NCBI GenBank assembly: GCA_047967505.1
Contig: CM106539.1
DNA length: 64,000 nucleotides
From: Dipteris shenzhenensis
Taxonomy: Eukaryota > Polypodiophyta > Polypodiopsida > Gleicheniales
Reading direction: 5' to 3' (one strand)
A model generated the notes under the pieces. That model worked only from the letters and a program-made list of their open reading frames with translations, did not search any database and had not been told where the DNA came from. Both the position numbers and the translations under genes were made by a program. Positions within the stretch are counted from its first letter, which is position 1. Each line of letters starts with the position of its first letter. Shown here piece by piece: positions 46,046 through 57,500 of the stretch.

Positions 46046-46142
46046 CCCGCCGCTCTCCGCCCCCCTCTCTCTCACCCGCCCCGCCCTCTCACCTGCCCTC
46101 TCTCTCACCCCCCGCCTGCACCTCCCTGGCAATGGTGCCAAA
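46046..46142 (-). other. Inverted gypsy leader with primer-binding site
   Basis: On the minus strand the LTR end CCAACA is followed by TT and then TGGCACCATTGCCAGGGA (46140-46123), close to the plant tRNA-Asp PBS. A G-rich leader follows. The three differences from the usual Asp site are G-to-A at CpG positions. Confidence 0.82.
46123..46140 (-). promoter_or_regulatory. Primer-binding site, tRNA-Asp type (in inverted fragment)
   Basis: TGGCACCATTGCCAGGGA, two bases after the LTR end, 15 of 18 matching the canonical plant tRNA-Asp complement known from memory. Confidence 0.78.
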
Positions 46143-46778
46143 TGTTGGCTCTTTCCTACTGCTTTCGTAGGAAGAGCTGGGTTTTCTATGTTTGCAGGGT
46201 TCCGAGGCTTTTTGTCACCTACAGATATATTGGGATTGTCGGTTGTACTATATGTGTAGCTTAGGACCTCGAGTCGTGTTCCGGTAAGAGACGTAGGCTT
46301 AAGTGTGGTAAGTAAACAAAGTGCAAGCATGTGTAAAAGGAACGTAAATCATCTTTGTTGAAGTAATGAAGGCTCTCGCCTTCATTGGGGGTTGTAGGGT
46401 TTAGGAGGAGTTTTAAGGGTTAGAAGGAGGTTCCAGGGTTCAAAAAGAGTTCCAGGGTTCAGAAAGAGTTCCAGGGTTTAGAAGGAGGTTCCAAGGTTTA
46501 GAAGGAGTCCAGGGTTAGAAGGAGGATCCAAGGAGGAAGAAGGTGTAAGAGCATGGATGAAAGAAGAGAGAGGAGAAAGGAGGAGGAGGGAAGAGGAGGA
46601 GGGAGGGGGAGGAGAGAGGAGGAGGAGGAGGAGGGAGGAGGAGGAGGAGGAGAAGGAGGAAGGAGGAGGAGGGAGGAGGAGAGGGAGAGAGTGGGTTGCA
46701 GGGTTGGAGGAGAGGGGAGAAGGGTTGCAAGGTTAGGACATGCTTTTGGACGTGCAGTGCAAGGAAGCATGGACACTT
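46143..46778 (-). repeat. LTR fragment 4, inverted
   Basis: Reverse complement of the LTR from its end back to the GTGTCCATGCTTCC region. The join to the following internal sequence lies in the shared bases CTTGG. Confidence 0.88.
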
Positions 46779-46936
46779 GGAAACTACACAAAATTTGTAT
46801 GGTGCTAAGGCTCTATAGCAGGATCGACTGGCACAACACAAGTTCCACAGCCACTGGACTAAAAACATGGCAACCCAAGTACGTGATCGCAATAAGCCAT
46901 AACCCAAGGACGGGTAATAAAATGGATCCGGGAGTA
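46779..46936 (+). other. Stray copy of the gypsy internal 3' end
   Basis: Nearly identical to 58152-58309 (end of ORF3 and the run-up to the 3' LTR), including GGACGGGTAATAAAATGGAT. It leads directly into the LTR at 46937, so that LTR also stands as the 3' LTR of a second, mostly lost, unit. Confidence 0.9.
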
Positions 46937-48121
46937 TGTTGACTCTGTGCCAACATGAACTTATGAAGAAAGAGAAGGTGTTACAACTTTGTGATACAAC
47001 TTTGTGTTACAACTTTGTGTTACAACTTCTAGACACAACTTTGTGTAACAACTTTGTGTTACAACTTCTACATGAAGAGAGAGAATGTGTTACGACTTTG
47101 TGATACAACTTTGTGTTACAACTTTGTGTAACAACTTTGTGTAACAACTTTGTGTTACAACTTTGTGTTACAACTTCTACATGTAGAGAGAGAATGTGTT
47201 ACAACTTTGTGTTACAACTTTGTGATACAACTTTGTGTTACAACTTTGTGATACGACTTTGTGTTACATGCAGAGAGAGAAGCTCTCCAACTTGTATAAA
47301 TACCCCATAATGGAATGAAGCCCACACTCTTTGGGGCATTGTGTTGAGTCTACTTTGGTATTCCAAGCATTTGTCTCAAGTGTCCATGCTTCCTTGCACT
47401 GCACGTCCAAAAGCATGTCCTAACCTTGCAACCCTTCTCCCCTCTCCTCCAACCCTACAACCCACCCTCTCCCTCTCCCTCTCCTCCTCCCTCCTCCTCC
47501 TTCCTCCTTCTCCTCCTCCTCCTCCTCCCTCCTCCTCCTCCTCCTCCCTCCTCCTCCTCCTCCTCTCTCCTCCCCCTCCCTCCTCCTTTTCCCTCCTCCT
47601 CCTTTCTCCTCTCTCTTCTTTCACCCATGCTCTTACACCTTCTTCCTCTCCCACTCCTATGCTTTCCTAAATCCTTAAACTCCATGATCTACGAGGGAGA
47701 CGAGTTCTCCACCATGTACTCTACTCTGAACCTTGGATCCTCCTTCTAACCCTGGATGCCTTCTAAACCTTGGAACCTCCTTCTAAACCCTGGAACTCTT
47801 TCTGAACCCTGGAACTCTTTCTGAACCTTGGAACCTCCTTCTAACCCTTAAAACTCCTCCTAAACCCTACAACCCCCAATGAAGGCAAGAGCCTTCATTA
47901 CTTCAACAAAGATGATTTATGTTCCTTTTACACATGCTTGCACTTTGTTTACTTACCACACTTAAGCCTACGTCTCTCACCGGAACACGACTCGAGGTCC
48001 TAAGCTACACATATACTACAACCGACAATCCCAATATATCTGTAGGTGACAAAAAGCCTCAGAACCCTGCAAACATGGAAAACCCAGCTCTTCCTACGAA
48101 AGCAGTAGGAAAGAGCCAACA
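46937..48121 (+). repeat. Gypsy 5' LTR (1,185 bp)
   Basis: TGTTGACTCTG to GAGCCAACA. Components: TTTGTG microrepeats (46980-47270), TATAAATA at 47295-47302, a CT-rich tract (47440-47620) where reading frames are low-complexity artefacts, and a series of CCTTGGAACCTCCTTCTAAACC-like ~20-bp repeats (47715-47860). It aligns with 58310-59508. Confidence 0.93.
47295..47302 (+). promoter_or_regulatory. LTR TATA box
   Basis: TATAAATA in CTTGTATAAATACCCC, present in the same place in the LTRs at 45725 and 58655. Confidence 0.75.
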
Positions 48122-48123
48122 TT

Positions 48124-48142
48124 TGATGCCGTTGGTGATCAA
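48124..48142 (+). promoter_or_regulatory. Degenerate primer-binding site, tRNA-Asp type
   Basis: TGATGCCGTTGGTGATCAA starts two bases after the LTR. It matches the Asp complement in GCCGTTG and GATC with a three-base gap; worse than the inverted copy at 46123-46140. Confidence 0.55.
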
Positions 48143-49598
48143 TCCCATGAAACCAAGGTGGCTTGGTTTCCAATGGCCTTAACTGATGAAGCGTCAGAAT
48201 GGTACCTCGACCTTCTCGTGGAAGAACGTGCCACATGGGACCTACTTCAAACCGAATTCAAACGACGCTTTCAAATAGAGGCTACAAGACGATCCCACTC
48301 TCCAACTCAGCAAGATCAAACAAGGCTGGAGGGAAGATGTACGCACATACCTGGGAAAGATGAAGAGATTGATCGCCAAATGTGACCCACGCCCAGATGC
48401 AAAGTACCTCACGGCATGGTTCATAGCAGGTCTAAGAAAGAAAATCTGCAAGGATATGGAAAAGATAAGTAGCTATGAAACATTCAGTGCTGCTCATGCG
48501 GCAGCCATTGACATCAGAGATGGCATGACACATTCAAACACTAGCAGTGATGATGCCAGATCAAATGCATGAGATAAGCGCTCGAAAAAAGGTAAATCAA
48601 AGGACACTGCTGAAACATCCAATGAAGATCGCCTAGAGGCCATGACCTTGAAGCTGAAAGAAGATATGATGTAGGCCATGGATCAAAAACTCCACTTGTC
48701 TCAGCCGCCAACTCAAACATATCCACGGCGAGAAAATGTCTGGTGCCCACACTGCTTGGCAAATCATATAGCAAATGAATGCCCAGTCCTAAGAGCAAGG
48801 ATCACTGCACAAGCAAATCCACCGCCACGGTTGTGGTGCCATATCTGTGTCGTCGGCGGCCATGATGAGAACAGTTGCATCTTCAACATGCGCAACAATC
48901 CGCCTCGACCACCACAATACCAAGCGGCACCCATGCTAGTATATAGGCAACCGGCACTTGCACAAGCGCCCCCAGCTCCGAGGCTAAATCCTGTTCCCGT
49001 TCGGACACAAGTCCCACAACTACTCAGGAATCCGAATCCACGACCGTATCCAAGAGCACCAAATCCAGCTCCTCAGGCAGTTCCCATACATCAATTACAA
49101 GCCGAGGAAGTAGACTCGCTATTTGAGGATGAAGCAGAGTACTATGTAGAAGGTGCAGAGGGTCTAATACCAGTCTATGCAAATCAAGTACGACCCAACA
49201 CATATTGAGCACCAATCAAGTGTTACGGTTGTGGAGAAAATCATCGGATTGCAGAGTGCCCTCATCGTGGTAGCCCCGCTACTTTCCAACCACTCTACAG
49301 AGATTGTGGCATAGGACATGCCTGTATGGATTGTCCCATGAAAAATAAGGTCCCAGAACAAACAAAGGCTAAGCCTGACATCCCCATCGGCATCATTGGG
49401 GTGGACCATCAAAGTCTGGGTCCGGCAAGTCTAAGGTCACAACCTATCAATGTAATTACATGCCAATAGAAAGAGGCCATGAAGGACCCTATCATTCCAA
49501 TCCAACCGAAGCGACTTCTGAAAAAGAAAGCACAAGTGCCTCCACCTCCGCCAAGCAATGAGCAGCCGAGCTCATCCACATCAACTCCCAAGCCTTGA
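48143..49598 (+). pseudogene. Gypsy gag with zinc knuckles, 5' truncated
   Basis: Gag capsid landmarks start almost at once after the PBS: AWFPMALTDEASEWY and WDLLQTEFKRRFQ. A leader and gag N-terminus are therefore missing. A frameshift at about 48285-48300 moves sense into the frame used for the rest of the polyprotein: KQGWREDVRTYLGKMKRLIAK, then AKYLTAWFIAGLRKK. Three Cys/His knuckles follow: CPHCLANHIANEC, CHICVVGGHDENSC and CYGCGENHRIAEC. Stops: TGA 48570, TAG 48672, TGA 49206, TAG 49467 and TGA 49596 (first base of each). Three knuckles is more than the usual one or two in plant gypsy gags. Confidence 0.85.
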
Positions 49599-51197
49599 AT
49601 AAAAGAAGCTCCATTCCCGAATGCAGAGGTGGAGAAGGCTCGTTTTCAGGTACTTCAGCAATGGGTCCAAAATGAACAAGCTCAATTTGAGGCTGAGAAG
49701 CAAGCTCAAGACCCAATCCATGACTTGGCCCCACAAAGTATTGATACTGTACTCGAGCCTTTGTTCCAACAACAGACTCCACAACAGAATGTACCGCCAC
49801 GTCAACTTGAAGGAGCTGCACTCTCTAGCATCCTGAGTTGCCCTGTGTCAATTCCCATCGGAATCCTCTTACGAAATTGTCCCAATCTCTGGGAGAGTTT
49901 CAAAGGATGGATTGAACTCACAAATCCCCCTCCACCTAGGAACGACATTGAAGATATCCCTGTGCACATGGGTGAGAGAGATGACATACACAACATCACT
50001 GTGCCTTTGATCCACAAGGCATATAATGAAGTCCAAGCCATAGTGGATGGTGGAGTAGGTGTCAATGTCCTATCAAAGGAGCTCTACGAAGAATGGGGTC
50101 TCCCACGAATGCAAAAGGCTAATTTCAACATATGCCTTGCCGATGATTCACGGGCTAAACCCTTGGGAATAGTGAATGGTGTGTCCACAAAGATCGCAAG
50201 AGTCCGCTTTTCCCTTCAATTCACAATCTTGGATCTCCCCAAAAAATCCTATCAAATCTTACTGGGACGTCCTTGGTTACAGGAAGCATCAGTCCTCCAT
50301 GACTAGGGAACTGATAGATTGACAATCCAGAATTCAGACACTGCAGTCAGGGTGAATGTGGGGACAGGAGCTATTAAACCAATTGTTCCTAGAGCATTGG
50401 ATGACACATCTTCCACGACAATATCGAGCAAATCAGCTCCCTTGCAACAGCATGCCATAGCAGGTGACTCACAAAGCAATGTCAATAACTAGATACAAAC
50501 ATTGGCAACCATCGACAACTGCCATTCATTAGACCCCATCTTCTCACAGATAGATGCTAATGCACTACAAGTCGATCCTCCACCGACACTTGAAGAACCA
50601 ATCGATCTAGAGATGCCATTCTTTATGGCTGACCTCGAATGGGATAATGAACCTGAAGAAGGTACCCATACCAATGATGACTCAAATTTTCCTTGGGACC
50701 TTGAAACAGAGGCTGCGAATGCTAAAATTGAAGATCAAATCTTTGATAATGACCTAGCCATTCTGCATGCCCTAATGGCAGTTGAGCTCCCAAAAGTTGA
50801 ACCTCCACACTTGAATAACATCAGAAGATCCCGCAAGAAAGCTGCAGGAGGAAATCGCAGAAAAGCCAAGGCCGAGCACTTCAATGAATTCGAACGAGTC
50901 CAAACAAGGATTGTCGAATTGTACCTTGCAAAGTCAGCTCCCTTAACATCAGAACCACCACCTCTTGAATGGTCCCCTGAGGGACTAGAAGGAGTATGTG
51001 CAGCACATGACCCCTTACTGAGAAACACCTTACCAATGGAAAAGTTACCTCACAGTTCCCAACGTAAGAAGTTTCGGAAATATAAGCCACATGTGCGGAT
51101 GAAGCTCGATCAAGCGACTTCAGAAAAAGAAAGAAAAGAAGAGCCTAACAAATTAATAAATTCAACTATGCCACCCAGTACACATGACACATGTTAG
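49599..51197 (+). pseudogene. Gypsy protease and protease-RT linker
   Basis: Retropepsin-like region: VQAIVDGGVGVNVLSKELYEEWG (the acid in a D-G-G context where D-S/T-G is usual), then SYQILLGRPWLQEA near its end. A ~290-residue linker of acidic and basic segments (PPPTLEEPIDLEMPFF, NIRRSRKKAAGGNRRKAK) leads to RT. The frame is the same as gag 3' and pol. TAG stops occur at 50304, 50490 and 51195. Confidence 0.82.
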
Positions 51198-52850
51198 GCT
51201 AGTTCAACCCCATCAGAGGCCGATCTTCGAGAAGTGCCGGAATACTTTAAGAATTATACAAGTGGCAGTGCACCAATAGCAATGCCAAGACCACTAAGAG
51301 AATCTGAAGTTCAAGAAACTGATAGCATTGGAGAAACTCCAATCTATGAGGGACCGACAAAAACACGCACAATAAACCTCGCCCTTGAAGGGGAGGAAGA
51401 AAAATTGGTTTTCATTGGGACACAGCTTCGTCAAGAAGATGAAACCAAACTCAAAGAACTCCTAATGGAATACCGTGACTGCCTAGCATGGTCATACAAA
51501 GAGATGAAAGGAATTTCACCAGAAGTGGCAGTACACACGATACCTATAAGGGAAGGTGCTCGCCCTAAGGTATGTGGACCTTATCGCACAAATCCTAAAT
51601 ATGGCACCATGGTTTATGACGAGCTAGAAAAACTCCTAGATGCTAGATTCATCTACGAGATAGAGCACACTGATTGGGTTTCACCCATTGTCATTGTGCC
51701 TAAATGCAACAAGAAGCTCAGAATATGCGTAAACTTGAAAAATGTGAATGCCACCACAATTAGGGATCACTACCCCCTACCCTTAACAGAAACAGTGTTG
51801 GAAAAGGTGGCAGGATCCGAAATATATAGCTTCTTGGATGGCTTCAGTGGCAATAACCAAGTGCAAATTGCTCCTCAAGACCAATCAAAAACAGCATTTG
51901 CTACAGAATGGGGTATTTTTGCATATAGAGTCATGCCATTCGGCCTTTGTAATGCCCCAGCCACATTCCAGCGAGTCATGTTCACAGCTTTCAAGTCATT
52001 TTTGAATAAGTTTTTACAGGTGTTCTTGGATGATTTGTGCATCCATTCAACCAAACAGGACCACTTCAAATGTCTTGAAGAAGTACTAATCAAACGCAGG
52101 AAGTATGGCATCTCCCTAAATCCAACAAAATGCCAGTTCATGGTCACCCACGGAGTTGTTTTGGGACACATCGTCTCTCAACATGGGATTGCAACTGACA
52201 TGGACAAAATCAAAATCATCATGGAATTGCCTCCTCCTACAAATTCCAAAGGTGTACAGGTCTTTATGGGACATGCCGGCTATTATAGAAGATTTATATT
52301 GTGGTATGCCATGATAGCTAGACCACTTTACAAATTATTAGTGGAGTTCTTATGGACTGAAGAGTGCGACTAAGCCTTTGAGCTTTTAAAATGGTGCCTA
52401 ATCACAGCACCCATCCTTATATCTCCCAATTGGGATATTGATTTTCATGTTCATACTGATGGATCCAAGTATGCAATTGGGAGTGTGCTTTGTCAACCTG
52501 GTGAACATAAGAAAGACTACCCCGTCTACTTCACCAGTCGACAACTCAATGATGCAGAGATCAACTATACAACCACAGAAAGAGAAGCTCTAGCAATGGT
52601 GTATAGTGTAAAGAAATTTCGGCACTATCTACTCGCAAATGATTTTGTCTTCTACACCGACCATCAAGCATTGCTTTATCTTGTAAACTGGCCGTGTACC
52701 ACAGGAAGAATAACCAGATGGCTCCTCTTGCTTCAAGAATTCAACTTCAAAATCGTGGTCTGCAAAGGTGCCCAACACTACATTGCCGATCACATGTCTC
52801 GAGTCAAGACAGGAGAAGAAGCCACTAGAGTAGAAGACGACTTACCAGAT
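51198..52850 (+). pseudogene. Gypsy reverse transcriptase and RNase H
   Basis: RT: RFIYEIEHTDWVSPIVIVPK, LRICVNLKNVNATT, DHYPLPLTETVLEKV, YSFLDGFSGNNQVQIAPQD, FATEWGIFAYRVMPFGLCNAPATFQR and the catalytic VFLDDLCIHS box. RNase H: VHTDGSKYAIGSVLCQ, YFTSRQLNDAEINYTTTEREALAMVYSV and FYTDHQALLYL. Only one stop interrupts this block, TAA at 52371-52373, between RT and RNase H. All major active-site motifs are readable. Confidence 0.93.
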
Positions 52851-54185
52851 GCCACACTATTTCAAATAGATGCTGTTCCAGAATGGTGTGGAGATATCAT
52901 TGGGTACTTGATGGCAGGAAGACCACCCCCTGACATGAAAGCAGTAGATGCCAGAAAATTGATTTTAAAGGCTGCACCCTATCAACTCATTGCAGGACAA
53001 CTATACAAGATGGGCAAGGACCAGATATTAACAAGATGTGTAATGCCTCATGAGATCCTACCAATCCTGAGCGGAGTCCATGAAGGCATTGCAGGAGGAC
53101 ACTTCCAAGGGGAAGCCACAGCAAGAAAAGTTCTCCTCGCAGGCTACTGGTGGCCAACACTGTGGGCAGATGCCTATGAATATGTAAAAGGCTATGATGT
53201 ATGCCAACGGACTATTAAACCACAACACAAAGACTTCAATCCCCTAACAACAGTTGTTGCACAACAACCATTTGAAAAATGGGGGATTGACTATGTGGGT
53301 CCCATACATCCAGCAACAAAAGGAACACAGGCATGCTACATCATTGTGGCCACTGATTACTTTACGAAATGGGCTGAAGCTAAAGCAGTCAGAAAGGTAG
53401 ATGCCAAAAGCACAGCAAGATTCTTATACGAACATGTGATCACCCGATTCGGATGCCCCATTGAAATTGTGTCGGATAGAGGCACACATTTTGTCAATGA
53501 GGTAATCCAAGAACTCTTGTCTGGCTTCATGGTCATCCATAGAAAAAGCACACCCTACTACCCCCAAGGGAATGGACTAGCAGAATCCACAAACAAAATC
53601 ATATGCAATATCCTCACCAAGGTAGTAGAACCACATCATTCTGATTGGGCAAAGAAACTGAATGCAGCCTTATGGGCATACAGAACCACATTCAAGGTCA
53701 GTACAGGGAACACACCTTTTCAATTGGTGTATGGCCTTGAAGCCGTGGTCCCACTCAAATTTGTAATACCAAGTCTATGCATCACAATATAGGAATGCAT
53801 GGGTGATCATGAGTCCTTGAAAGAAAGGCTCTGTCAGTTGGAAAAGCATACAGAGACAAGACTAGTTGCTTATCATGCCATGACAATAGAAAAACGTCGA
53901 AGAAAGGCATGGTTTGACAGGAATCTGAAAGCTAAAGACATCAAGGAAGGCGACTTAGTCCTGTTATACAATGCCAAAGTACACAAGGGAAAACTGAAGT
54001 ATCTAGGTCAAGGACCCTACCGAGTATGAAAGATGAATCCCATCGGAGCTGTGCTACTTGAAACACTAGATGGAGTCCAATTCAACACAACAATAAACGG
54101 GAGCCGACTGAAGTGCTACTACATCAACACGCGAGCCATCCCCGACAAAAACGAAGATTTGGGAAACCAAGTCTTCCTTAGTTAG
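52851..54185 (+). pseudogene. Gypsy integrase
   Basis: The zinc-binding region reads HEGIAGGHFQGE ... GYDVCQR. The first Cys of the usual C-D-x-C-Q is Tyr, so the HHCC site is probably broken. The catalytic triad context is kept: WGIDYVGPI, IVSDRGTHFVNEV and GNGLAESTNKI. The C-terminal part has RRKAWFDRN, GDLVLLYN and GKLKYLGQGPYRV, without a chromodomain. Stops: TAG 53790-53792 and TGA 54027-54029. The natural end is TAG at 54183-54185. Confidence 0.92.
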
Positions 54186-54510
54186 GATTAGATTGTATCA
54201 TGAGCACTCACTTGCATATGTATGTCTTCGCACATATAGGTAGCATCAATCGATTTTACCTAGAGCTCAAAAGTGATGAATGAGTTCTAGCTGCCCTATG
54301 AAAATCCCAGCAAAAAAAGCATATAGTTAGTCCCTACTTAGCTACTAGGTCACGTGCACTCACACGCTTTCGCTTAGACACATAGATGATTGCATGAATA
54401 ATGTACCACACACTTTCATTCCACACTCTCAAAAGATGTATAAAAAAAGGATCTCTCTCCCACACACACACAGAAAGGTCATACAGGCATGCCAATCAAT
54501 TTAATGATCA
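54186..54510. other. Spacer between gypsy pol and ORF3
   Basis: About 325 bases, no motif-bearing frame. Could hold a splice acceptor or promoter for ORF3, but none is distinctive. Confidence 0.5.
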
Positions 54511-57500
54511 ATGGTACACTACATGTACATGGATGCAGGTTCAGAAAAGATGCCGCCACTAAAGAGGATGCGTAGAAAGAGCCCACCGCCTCAACCACGG
54601 GACCCCCTCCAAAGTTCGCAGCCATCTACATCTTCTCAACCACGGAGACCACAGGCATTCGTGGTTCAAAGCGATAGCTCCGAAGAAGATTCAGTGCATG
54701 ACCAAGCAGAACAAATGCCACCCCAGTCACAACCGGCCTACACAACCGTTAACAAGGCCCAATCATTGGAACTTGTCTGGCCACCCACATCGACTTATGC
54801 TCTTTCCCAAGAAGCAACATCTTACTTAGAGCAATGGGGTCTAGGCAATTTGCATGAGAGCCTCAAATCCTTGGAGGACAGTCCTCTCCTGACCACCTAC
54901 ATCAAGGACTTTCTCCATTCTTACTACTCCAGCAATGCAAAGGATGGCAAGTACGGTACAATCACTGTACAGCAGAGCCACTGAACATTATCCTTGACAG
55001 TACGGTCATTCAAAGGGCTTTCTCACTGCCAAAACAAGGTGGCCAATACCCTAAACGGTCTGCTGATGCAAAGTTTATCGAAGTACAGTCTCTCCTCACC
55101 AAGGGTACCCTGATCCATAGAGATGGCATATTGCTTCGCACAATCCTTGACCATCGCCTCAAGGAAGCAGCACAATTTCTATCCACAATCTTGGGAATAA
55201 AGTATAGCAAGGAACGCTCCCTTCCACTCAGCACATTTGTTTTGCTGAGTAGGAAGCTAAAACAAGACTGGGTCCAGCACTTCGTCATTTTCTTTACCAA
55301 AAAACTCGATGGTTCTTCAGGCAAGAAATGTAAAATTCCGCACTTATTGGCTATAATCATAAAAAAAGAACTACAAGAAAGAGCAATGACTCTGCCCCAG
55401 TCTCCAAAGCCAATTGAGGAGTTGGACATATCCTTCTCACCAGTATGGGAGCCGTCATCAACTTCTCCAGCTATCACATTGATAAGTACAGATGCCTTAA
55501 CAGAAGTACCTATTCTGGAAAGCAGGATTGTGGAATTGCCCCAGGAAATGCTACAGCTCGGTGCACAACTACAACCACTAAGTCTCCACCAATAGCACCA
55601 ACCCGAGCTCGAGATAAGGTTGGCACCCGAACTTGAGGAAAGATCAGCACCAGAGCTTGAGACCACATCAGCACTCGAACCGCCCATCGATGCCATGCTA
55701 GTCGATGAGCCCCAACGAGAGCTAGTGCTAGATCAGCAGTATGACTATTGTACACAAGGGATTGAAATGCCATTGGAACAACCTCCCCCAAGTACTACAG
55801 AATCAACGGGATGGCTACATGGGCACTACTTGTATCAGCAATATCGCCAGACCTCATCACTGTCTGTCATTCTCCAACATCAAGCTAGCCAAATGATCCA
55901 AATGCCAGAACTCTTCACTAGCTTGGCCAAGGAAGCATATGCAAGAGAATTGGAAAGGCAGACGGCATCAGAAATCGAAGACCAATTCCAGGCAATCGCC
56001 ATAGAGGTCAAGGCACTTCGGGCACAAATAGATGAGAAGGAGGTAGAAGAAGTGCGCATGAACCAGGCCCTCCAAGCTCAAGAGAAGGCAATAAGGGATG
56101 TGACCTCTAACCTCCACCAAAGTCAAACACAGCTGACTGCGGTAGTAGAAGCAACGGCAATCCTACAGACCTACTATAACTCCCTGACATCTGCACATGT
56201 GCAACAAACAGAGGTAGTGGCACAAGCTCGACTCACTCTCATTCACAAAGAAGAAGAGCTCCAAGATTGCAAAGACAAGCTTGAAGACATGAAACAATCT
56301 TTGGCAGTACGTGCCTTTAGCATTGATGAGCTTACAAGGGAATGCCAACTCTTAAAAGACCAACTTGCTACTGTTCAAGAGGCCAGCACTTCACAAGCCC
56401 AGGTCTTGGACCAATGGTCCAATACCACTGAAGACATTCCTCAACAGGCAAAGGTCACCTTGCAAATGAAAAAGCTTAAGGAGGCATACACAACCATCTA
56501 CCATCAGTACAAAGAAAAAATGAATGAGATGCACTCCCAAAAAAAAGCCATCTCCAAGCTTGAACTCCAATTGCTAGTGCACAACAATGAGGCATTGGAA
56601 GACAACACCAATGACGCCCCACTACAATGCACAACCGTGGTGTACGAAGAGCTTGTTGCTGCTCTACAAGTGGAAGATCACCTCAATGCACACGTGCTTA
56701 TCCAATGGAAGCAACTCCAAATTAGGATCATATCTGCTCATCCAACAATCAACTGGAAACGATCAATCGGGACTAAAACCCTGCGCATAATTTGCCAAGA
56801 CTTGTCCGAAGATGAGAAGAATATCTTCTGCCTGTCTACACATGCCGGGTTTATAACACTCAGGACGGATGCTTTCATTGCATATGTCTGCCTCATGGGT
56901 AGTCCTCCCCTCAGGGTTATTGCAGATTTGTTGCCATTGCTACAAAGGCCATCCCTATTAATTGCACGGCACGACATAATCGACATCCAACCCATGCAGC
57001 TGATCATCCCATCGCACCAACAAAAAGAAGTGTCGGAAGATGACAAGGCCTATCTCACATCCAACTTCCCATATCTAACCACTCTTTCTGCCAACATCAT
57101 AATCTCACTTCCGCTTGCTGCTACCACCCTCTTAACCTTCCCCGAGCTCCATCCTAACATCTATTCCCTTCGTCGTCTCTTTGCTCATGCCTCTCACCAT
57201 TTTCAACTTACCCAACAATCACAAACTTATGAGCCCCTCACACCTAGCTTTTTCCCCTCCCTTGCTAATCCTACCCTTGAGGATTACCAAGCTGCTCAAA
57301 CCATTTGCCCATTTCTTCCCCCCCTCCCCTCTGCTCCCCCTTCCGCCACTATCACTCAGCCATATTTCTCCCCAATGTCCCCTGATTCTCTCCCGGCCCC
57401 GTCATCACCTCCGACACTTCTGGTGCTTCCATCAGCAGAAAATGATGCAGTATTTGATTTTGAATATCAGGATCCGGATAATCCAATTCGTACGCCCATG

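Noticed and set aside
45055-47685. Many Pro/Ser- or Arg/Glu/Gly-rich open frames on both strands
   Set aside because: They are translations of the CT/GA-rich tract inside the gypsy LTR copies and change with repeat number; not genes.
54571-54600. KRMRRKSPPP in ORF3 as a proven nuclear localisation signal
   Set aside because: Basic and Pro-rich, but short; kept only as a possibility.
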